From: JADJLQ01 sp964405735
GTDB lineage: Bacteria; Bacteroidota; Bacteroidia; Chitinophagales; Saprospiraceae
Reading direction: 5' to 3'
Assembly (NCBI GenBank): GCA_964405735.1
Contig: CAYOPD010000124.1
Coordinates: 1 to 11,696 of the forward strand
DNA: 11,696 nucleotides
The translations under genes were made by a program, and so were the position numbers. The notes under the pieces were generated by a model that had not been told where the DNA came from, ran no database searches, and was given only the letters and a program-made list of their open reading frames with translations. The first letter of the stretch is position 1; each line of letters starts with the position of its first letter. Shown here one piece after another: positions 6,726 through 11,696 of this stretch.

Positions 6726-7618
6726 AGAAATACCTGATGATCTTTTGGGGATTGGGGCTTGCTGCGACCCTCACGGCCCAGGAGCTGAATGCCCAATTCA
6801 AGGTATCCACGCCCAAATTGCAAAACACGGACCCCGCTGTATTTCGGGACCTGGAAGAAGATGCCAGGCAATTCATCAATACGCGAACCTGGACAAACGA
6901 CAAATTTGCAAACCAGGAGCGCATTAAATGTAATTTCCTGCTGACCATCAAGGATGAGCTGGGCTCCAATACCTTTAAGGCCGACCTCACCGTCGCCGCC
7001 TCAAGGCCCGTGTTTGGCAGCAATTACGAAACGACCCTCATCAACTACATCGACAAGGAGATCACCTTCAATTATGAACCCAACCGTCCGCTGAATTATG
7101 TGCAAAACTCCTATACCGATCAGTTCACGGCCATCCTTGCTTTTTACATCAACATCATCCTTGGCCTGGATTATGAAAGTTTTGCCCTGAACGGGGGAAA
7201 CGATTATTTCCTGATCTGCCAGAATATCGTGAACCAGATTCCGGCGAATGTCAATGCCTCAGGCTGGAAAGCCGGTGACGGCAACCGCAACCGGTATTGG
7301 TTGATCGAATCCATCCTTAGTCCGCGATTAAGGCCCATGCGCCAGGCCTGGTACCAGTATCACCGGCTTGGCCTGGACCTGATGCATCAGAATGCCGCCG
7401 AAGGCCGTCAGGCCATTCAGCGAGCAATGGAGTCCATCGACCTGGCCAAAAGAAATTATCCGGTAGGCAACTGGATCCAATTGTTTGTCGATGCCAAGAC
7501 CAATGAACTGGTTGAGATTTTTAAAAAGGCGGAGAAACCCCAGCAGGACCTTATCTTCAATATCCTCAACCGCCTCGAACCTTCATCTGCTTCCAAATAC
7601 CAGGCCATCTACCAGTAA
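6722..7618 (+). CDS. porD: DUF4835-family periplasmic protein, PorD-like
   Basis: 298-residue exported protein of the Bacteroidota-specific DUF4835 family, which is annotated as type IX secretion component PorD. A Sec signal peptide is clear: MKK, a hydrophobic stretch to about residue 18, and a likely cut after LTA-Q20. The mature protein begins QELNAQFKVSTPKL and contains IKCNFLLTIKDE, FNYEPNRPL and a helical C-terminal half (YQYHRLGLDLMHQNAAEGRQ). No lipobox or catalytic motif is visible, so it is probably a soluble or membrane-associated structural or assembly factor. It starts with an ATGA overlap at the coaBC stop, a strong sign of translational coupling. In many Bacteroidota recN follows; here purN does. 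The family call is firmer than the secretion role, which rests on recalled annotation and context. Confidence 0.85.
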   Translation: MKKYLMIFWGLGLAATLTAQELNAQFKVSTPKLQNTDPAVFRDLEEDARQFINTRTWTNDKFANQERIKCNFLLTIKDELGSNTFKADLTVAASRPVFGSNYETTLINYIDKEITFNYEPNRPLNYVQNSYTDQFTAILAFYINIILGLDYESFALNGGNDYFLICQNIVNQIPANVNASGWKAGDGNRNRYWLIESILSPRLRPMRQAWYQYHRLGLDLMHQNAAEGRQAIQRAMESIDLAKRNYPVGNWIQLFVDAKTNELVEIFKKAEKPQQDLIFNILNRLEPSSASKYQAIYQ

Positions 7619-7624
7619 ATTCCG

Positions 7625-8209
7625 GTGAAGTCACTTGCCATTTTCGCTTCGGGCCGGGGCAGCAATGCTAAAAACATCATCCGCTATTTCCGGCAATCCA
7701 AAGACATCAGCATCCGGCTGATCGTATCCAGTCACGCGGAAGCGGGCGTGCTCGATATCGCCCGGGAAGAAGGCATCCCTTTCCTGGTACTGGATAAAAA
7801 AGAATATTACGGTTCCGGAGAAAGTTTGATGAAAGCCTTATCCAAACATCAAATCGACGGCATCGTACTGGCAGGTTTCCTCTGGCTCGTCCCCACCTAT
7901 CTGATAGAAAGGTTCCCCCATGCCCTGATCAATATCCATCCCGCCCTGCTCCCTAAATACGGGGGCAAGGGAATGTATGGAATGCACGTCCATGAAGCCG
8001 TCTGGAAAAACAAAGAAAATCATACCGGCATCACCATCCACGAAGTGAATGAACGATATGATGAAGGAAAGATCCTTTTCCAGGCGACCTGCGTTTTGTC
8101 CCCCCTGGACATGCCGGAAGATATTGCCCGGAAGGTCCATGAACTGGAATATGAGCATTATCCAAGGGTGATCGGGGAATATTTTATAGGGGTGAGGGAT
8201 GAGGTTTGA
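7625..8209 (+). CDS. purN: Phosphoribosylglycinamide formyltransferase, PurN type
   Basis: 194-residue cytosolic enzyme that transfers a formyl group from 10-formyl-tetrahydrofolate to GAR in purine synthesis. The fold begins with the phosphate-binding FASGRGSN (7-14). The catalytic triad of the family is present: N103 and H105 in NIHPALLPKYGG (103-114) and D146 in RYDEGKIL (144-151). GGKGMYG (113-119) is typical of Bacteroidota members, and TGITIHEVNE (134-143) matches the folate-binding segment. I chose GTG at 7625 because it is the only plausible start ahead of the GRGSN motif; no ATG in this frame occurs until residue 69. It is 6 bases after the preceding stop and probably the last gene of the operon. 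The last residues VRDEV are encoded by heptamer-like repeat sequence and look like an added tail. Confidence 0.93.
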   Translation: MKSLAIFASGRGSNAKNIIRYFRQSKDISIRLIVSSHAEAGVLDIAREEGIPFLVLDKKEYYGSGESLMKALSKHQIDGIVLAGFLWLVPTYLIERFPHALINIHPALLPKYGGKGMYGMHVHEAVWKNKENHTGITIHEVNERYDEGKILFQATCVLSPLDMPEDIARKVHELEYEHYPRVIGEYFIGVRDEV

Positions 8210-8218
8210 GGAATGACA
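8191..8218. repeat. Degenerate heptamer array with TGA core over the purN stop
   Basis: Four 7-bp units in phase: GGTGAGG, GATGAGG, TTTGAGG and AATGACA. TGA recurs at 8193, 8200, 8207 and 8214, and the 8207 copy is the purN stop codon. The first three units share TGAGG. The array is inverted relative to the CCTCAAT array that follows and can pair with it. Confidence 0.8.
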
Positions 8219-8223
8219 ACAAC

Positions 8224-8258
8224 CCTCAATCCTCAATCCTCAATCCTCAATCCTCACC
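8224..8258. repeat. Tandem heptamer array, unit CCTCAAT
   Basis: Four perfect CCTCAAT units and a fifth, CCTCACC. The last three units (8238-8258) can pair with 8191-8211, giving 18 Watson-Crick pairs and one G-U in 21 positions, with a 26-nt loop. No T-tract follows, so it is not a standard terminator, though it could protect the 3' end of the operon mRNA. Confidence 0.93.
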
Positions 8259-8282
8259 TCTCCCCTCACTCATTGTTCGGGA

Positions 8283-8295
8283 GGAGCTGAGCTCC
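8283..8295. repeat. Short perfect hairpin GGAGC-TGA-GCTCC
   Basis: GGAGC (8283-8287) and GCTCC (8291-8295) flank a 3-base loop. No T-tract follows (CGGCCTTTCC), so a terminator role is doubtful. The rest of the 8210-8448 gap holds pyrimidine-rich sequence, including CTAACCT twice with a 14-bp period (8341 and 8355), and no gene. Confidence 0.35.
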
Positions 8296-8423
8296 GGCCT
8301 TTCCACCACTCTCCTCTCCCGATGCCTATGCCTATGGGACCTAACCTCTCTCCTCTAACCTTCCCATGACCTATGTCAGTGTCACCCCTGATTTTAATAA
8401 AATCCCCTTTTTCCACAATCGCT

Positions 8424-8431
8424 TATCTCTG
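8424..8431 (+). promoter_or_regulatory. Possible -7 box of the ppdK promoter
   Basis: TATCTCTG matches the Bacteroidota -7 consensus TAnnTTTG at all defined positions but one. It lies 17 bases before the ppdK ATG. The region 19-21 bases upstream is A/T-rich but lacks a TTTG. ppdK is preceded by a 239-bp gap and so needs its own promoter. Confidence 0.35.
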
Positions 8432-8448
8432 CACTAAAATTAGACCTT

Positions 8449-11238
8449 ATGAAAAAATCGACTTCCAAAAAACCCTCGGTCAAGGCCCCCAAATATGTCT
8501 ACTTTTTTGGCGGAGGCAAGGCCGATGGCAATGAATCCATGAAAAATTTATTGGGCGGCAAGGGCGCCAACCTGGCCGAAATGGCCGGCCACCCTGGACT
8601 GCGGCTGCCTGTACCTCCAGGTTTCACCGTGACCACGGAAGTCTGCACCTATTATTACGATCATCGCAAAACGTATCCACCCACCCTGGAATCCGAAGTG
8701 AAAAGCAGCATCTCAAAAATGGAAAAACTCACGGGTAAGGTTTTCGGCGATCTCAAAAATCCCCTCCTCCTCTCCATCCGGTCCGGTGCAAGGCGCTCCA
8801 TGCCCGGCATGATGGAAACCGTACTCAACGTCGGACTCACAGAAAAAACCATCCAGGGCCTCATCGAACAATCGGGGGGCAACGAACGCTTTGCTTATGA
8901 CGCCTACCGCAGACTCATTATGATGTATGCCGATGTGGTGATGGAAAAAGGGGCCGGCATCGAGATTAAAAACGGAAAAGGCATCCGCAAACGCCTCGAC
9001 GAAAAACTCGAAGCCCTGCGCAATTCCAAGAACTATCCCAGCGATGACTTGATACCCGCTGCGGACCTGAAGGAACTGGTCAAGGATTTTAAAACCACCA
9101 TCAAATCCTCCCTCGGAAGAGCCTTCCCTGAAGATCCCTGGGAACAACTTTGGGGAAGCATTGGGGCCGTGTTCAGCAGCTGGAACGGTAAACGCGCCGT
9201 GGAATACCGCCGCATAGAAAAAATTCCGGATGCCTGGGGTACGGCTGTAAATGTACAATCCATGGTCTTTGGCAATATGGGCGACGACAGCGCCACCGGT
9301 GTGGCGTTTACCAGAAACCCGGGCAGCGGGGAAAACCGGTTTTACGGTGAATACCTCGTCAACGCCCAGGGCGAGGATGTGGTTGCCGGAATCCGCACTC
9401 CTGCCCCAATCAACGAATATTCAAAAAACGACCAGAGCAAGCATCTGCCATCCCTTGAAAAACGGATGCCCCACTTATACAAAGAATTGTATGGCTACCA
9501 AAAAAGGCTGGAACAGCATTATAAGGATATGCAGGATATCGAGTTTACCATTGAAAAAGGAAAACTTTATATGCTTCAATGCCGTGTTGGAAAGCGGAAT
9601 GGAATCGCTGCTGTACGCATGGCCACTGAAATGCATACACAAAAGTTAATCGACATGGAAACAGCAATCCGGAGGGTATCCCCCAATCAACTGGTGGAAT
9701 TATTGCTTCCAATGCTCGACCCTAAAGTGGAACTGGTGACCAAACCCATAGCCAAAGGCCTGCCTGCAGGCCCGGGAGGAGCGGTCGGAAAGGTGGTGTT
9801 TTCTTCGGAAGAAGCCGTAGCCTGGAGCCTGAAAGGCGAAAAAGTGATCCTCGTACGGGAAGACACCTCACCGGAAGATGTGGACGGCATGCACAAATCC
9901 CAGGCCATACTGACCACTAAGGGAGGCATGACTTCGCATGCGGCCCTCGTAGCCCGGGGTTGGGGAAGATGTTGTATAGTCGGTTGCAGCGATATTGAAA
10001 TCCATCACGAATCCAAAACGTTCAAAACCAAAAGCGGCATTACCATTCGGGAAGGAGATTGGATCACCCTCAATGGAACCAAAGGCCTGGTTTATCATGG
10101 TCAAATCAACCTGATCGCCACTGACCTCGAGAAAAACAAATCCTACAAGGACCTGATGAAACTGGTCGACAAGGTAAAACTGATGGGAGTCCGCACCAAT
10201 GCCGATACCCCCAAAGACGCAGCCCAGGGCCTGGCTTTTGGGGCTGAAGGAATCGGCCTTTTCCGGACGGAACATATGTTTTACGGGGAAGGCAGCGACC
10301 GGCCACTGTTTTTATTGCGCAAAATGATCATGAGCAAAAGCGAACCCGAACGCAGGACTGCGCTCAGTGAGTTGTTTGAATTCGTGAAGAAAGATACCAA
10401 AGCAACCATGGCGGTCATGGCCGGCCACCCGGTCACCATCCGCCTCCTCGACCCGCCGCTTCACGAATTTGTACCGCACGACAGTGAAAAACTGCACCAA
10501 CTGAGCAAAGAACTCGGCATCAGCATGGGGATCCTTCGCAGGAGGGTATTGGCCCTCCACGAAAACAACCCCATGCTAGGCCACCGCGGCGTACGCCTGG
10601 GCGTCAGCTATCCCGAGATCACCGAAATGCAGGTCAGGGCCATCCTGGAAGGGGCCGCCGAACTTATCCAGCAGGGCAAAAAGGTTTTCCCGGAAATTAT
10701 GGTGCCGGTCACCTGCACGGCCAATGAACTGATCCACCAGAAAAAGATCGTGGACGCCATTTATAAGGAAGTCTGCACAAAAATGAAAATCCGCAAGATT
10801 CCCTATTCCTACGGCACCATGATCGAGATCCCCCGCGCGGCCCTCAAAGCGGGCCATATGGCTGAGGTCGCCGATTTCTTCAGCTTTGGCACCAACGACC
10901 TTACCCAGATGAGCTTTGGCTTCAGCCGGGATGATGTCGGTGGCTTCCTGCCGGTTTACCTGGACCAGGGCATCCTCAAAGACGATCCTTTCCAGACCAT
11001 CGACCAGGAAGGAGTGGGTGAACTGATTAAATTGGGAACAGAAAGGGGCAGGGTCATAAAACCCAACCTCAAGGTGGGCATCTGCGGCGAGCATGGAGGC
11101 GATCCGGAGAGCGTCAAATTCTGCCACCGCATCGGTATGACCTATGTAAGCTGTTCTCCCTTCCGCGTACCCATTGCGAGACTTGCGGCGGCCCAGGCGG
11201 CGCTGGAGAATCCAGTCAAATCGGTGAAGAAAAAATAA
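8449..11238 (+). CDS. ppdK: Pyruvate, phosphate dikinase
   Basis: 929-residue cytosolic enzyme interconverting pyruvate, ATP and phosphate with PEP, AMP and pyrophosphate. The N-terminal nucleotide-binding domain covers about 16-385, with GGKGANLAEM (36-45) and IRSGARRSMPGMMETVLN (110-127). The phosphohistidine domain (about 420-550) has GGMTSHAALVARG (492-504), in which H497 carries the phosphoryl group; T495 is where regulatory-protein kinases act in plants and some bacteria. The C-terminal PEP/pyruvate barrel (about 575-925) has FRTEHMF (605-611), RLLDPPLHEF (665-674), SFGTNDLTQM (812-821) and CGEHGGDP (879-886), with C879 as the catalytic acid. It is slightly longer than the roughly 875-residue classical enzyme, partly through a Lys/Ser-rich N-terminal tail of about 14 residues. 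It stands alone, with its own upstream gap and terminator. The direction of flux cannot be read from the sequence. Confidence 0.98.
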   Translation: MKKSTSKKPSVKAPKYVYFFGGGKADGNESMKNLLGGKGANLAEMAGHPGLRLPVPPGFTVTTEVCTYYYDHRKTYPPTLESEVKSSISKMEKLTGKVFGDLKNPLLLSIRSGARRSMPGMMETVLNVGLTEKTIQGLIEQSGGNERFAYDAYRRLIMMYADVVMEKGAGIEIKNGKGIRKRLDEKLEALRNSKNYPSDDLIPAADLKELVKDFKTTIKSSLGRAFPEDPWEQLWGSIGAVFSSWNGKRAVEYRRIEKIPDAWGTAVNVQSMVFGNMGDDSATGVAFTRNPGSGENRFYGEYLVNAQGEDVVAGIRTPAPINEYSKNDQSKHLPSLEKRMPHLYKELYGYQKRLEQHYKDMQDIEFTIEKGKLYMLQCRVGKRNGIAAVRMATEMHTQKLIDMETAIRRVSPNQLVELLLPMLDPKVELVTKPIAKGLPAGPGGAVGKVVFSSEEAVAWSLKGEKVILVREDTSPEDVDGMHKSQAILTTKGGMTSHAALVARGWGRCCIVGCSDIEIHHESKTFKTKSGITIREGDWITLNGTKGLVYHGQINLIATDLEKNKSYKDLMKLVDKVKLMGVRTNADTPKDAAQGLAFGAEGIGLFRTEHMFYGEGSDRPLFLLRKMIMSKSEPERRTALSELFEFVKKDTKATMAVMAGHPVTIRLLDPPLHEFVPHDSEKLHQLSKELGISMGILRRRVLALHENNPMLGHRGVRLGVSYPEITEMQVRAILEGAAELIQQGKKVFPEIMVPVTCTANELIHQKKIVDAIYKEVCTKMKIRKIPYSYGTMIEIPRAALKAGHMAEVADFFSFGTNDLTQMSFGFSRDDVGGFLPVYLDQGILKDDPFQTIDQEGVGELIKLGTERGRVIKPNLKVGICGEHGGDPESVKFCHRIGMTYVSCSPFRVPIARLAAAQAALENPVKSVKKK

Positions 11239-11254
11239 AGCTTACCTCTAATAT

Positions 11255-11301
11255 TGCCATAGGCTTCTTACTATCAGGAAGTCTATGGCATTTTTTGTTT
11301 T
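11255..11301 (+). terminator. Intrinsic terminator of ppdK
   Basis: TGCCATAG (11255-11262) pairs with CTATGGCA (11283-11290), and the stem continues through a G-U pair (11263/11282) and CTTC/GAAG (11264-11267 with 11278-11281) around a 10-base loop. The 13-bp stem is followed directly by six T, one G and four T. It lies 17 bases after the ppdK stop. Confidence 0.93.
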
Positions 11302-11336
11302 AAAATTATACGCCAATCTGTGCACGTAGGCTCGCT

Positions 11337-11371
11337 GCTCATTGCTCATTGCTCATTGCTCACCATTCACA
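11337..11371. repeat. Tandem heptamer array, unit GCTCATT
   Basis: Three perfect GCTCATT units, then GCTCACC and ATTCACA, keep TCA in phase at 11339, 11346, 11353, 11360 and 11367. The preceding GCTCGCT (11330-11336) may be a sixth, decayed unit. It has the same period and TCA core as the other arrays but no strong inverted partner; only AATGAG at 11397-11402 could pair with CTCATT. Confidence 0.9.
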
Positions 11372-11418
11372 GCCCGATTTTTCATCATCCTTAAAAAATG
11401 AGGACATTGCCTGATAAT

Positions 11419-11480
11419 CGTTTGTTGCTGGCTACAAACGGTTATATTCGGCTACAAACGGCAACAAACGGTTAATACCG
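11419..11480. repeat. Block of 20-bp direct repeats inside an inverted repeat
   Basis: CGTTTGTTGC (11419-11428) and GCAACAAACG (11461-11470) form a perfect 10-bp inverted repeat. GGCTACAAACGG occurs twice with a 20-bp period (11430-11441 and 11450-11461). The related ACAAACGGTTA follows, so ACAAACGG occurs three times in the block. It lies in the 395-bp non-coding stretch before the gene start at 11634. Such an arrangement fits protein-binding sites, such as an operator or recombinase accessory sites, but nothing identifies the binder. Confidence 0.75.
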
Positions 11481-11633
11481 GCTTATACACGATTTCCCGG
11501 GCCAAATATTAAAAAAACATGATCTAATCACTTGAAAATTATTGGTTTAGGACTTATTTTAGCGATGGAGCGGATTGAATACCAAGACTGAATCTGTTCT
11601 ACTTATACCATACTTATCAGATGAATGACCACT

Positions 11634-11696
11634 ATGAAGATCTTTATATACCCAGTTGAATCCCAAGGCCAAAAATTTATTGGCATCCGGACTGAA
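11634..11696 (+). CDS. N-terminal fragment of a gene cut by the window end
   Basis: An open frame of 21 codons runs from ATG 11634 to the last base: MKIFIYPVESQGQKFIGIRT plus E. An in-frame ATG at 11625 would add three residues, and a stop lies at 11622. The alternation of K/I/Y, a turn with glycine and the KFIGIR strand resemble the first beta-hairpin of Bacteroidota tyrosine recombinases (phage-type integrases), which often start with a short MxIYLxPVxxxGxxxI-like segment. This is recalled resemblance over a very short stretch, so the function is only a suggestion. No clear promoter box is visible upstream. Confidence 0.4.
   Translation, partial: MKIFIYPVESQGQKFIGIRTE

Noticed and set aside
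8259..8448. A small gene or riboswitch between purN and ppdK
   Set aside because: The segment is pyrimidine-rich low-complexity sequence with only a short GGAGC-TGA-GCTCC hairpin and weak repeats. I see no credible start, coding bias or known riboswitch motif.
10576..11127. 183-codon open frame on the minus strand inside ppdK
   Set aside because: It lies opposite the conserved PEP-binding barrel of ppdK, with no promoter or recognisable protein; a shadow frame.

Overview
The window looks like a housekeeping stretch of a Bacteroidota chromosome, most likely from the Saprospiria/Chitinophagia side of the phylum. Three things point there. The gene order bamD, rpoZ (the long Bacteroidota-type omega), coaBC, then a DUF4835/PorD-type protein is characteristic of the phylum. 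Upstream sequences contain Bacteroidota -7 promoter boxes (TAnnTTTG). The individual proteins (PurN with GGKGMYG, CoaBC with PSMDVDMW) have the lineage's sequence style. Coding density is high and I see no insertion sequence, tRNA, rRNA or CRISPR array.

Layout. Positions 1-193 hold two heptanucleotide arrays and a probable promoter. thrS (194-2116) and a GH3-family adenylating enzyme (2124-3629) follow as a two-gene + strand unit. A small two-CBS-domain protein (3697-4110, - strand) converges on them. A probable five-gene + strand operon runs from 4322 to 8209: bamD, rpoZ, coaBC, a DUF4835/PorD-like gene and a purN-type gene, with overlaps or very short gaps. A 239-bp repeat-rich gap precedes ppdK (8449-11238), which ends in a clear intrinsic terminator. 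The last 400 bp are AT-richer and carry another heptamer array and a 20-bp direct/inverted repeat block. A gene begins near 11634 and runs off the window; it may be a tyrosine recombinase, but only 21 codons are visible.

How the genes work together. The set covers translation (ThrS), transcription (omega), outer-membrane protein assembly and probably type IX secretion (BamD, PorD-like), coenzyme A synthesis (CoaBC), purine synthesis (PurN) and PEP/pyruvate interconversion (PpdK). They share an operon and growth-linked roles rather than one pathway. The usual neighbours of two of them are missing: infC-rpmI-rplT after thrS, and recN after the DUF4835 gene.

The most unusual signal is not a gene. 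Several intergenic tandem arrays have a 7-bp period and different unit sequences (TATCAGC, GCTGACT, CCTCAAT, GCTCATT), yet all share a central TCA (or TGA on the other strand). In two places two unit families sit head to head in opposite orientation, so that transcripts could fold into long hairpins. One of these contains the purN stop codon. I found no convincing new multi-gene system.
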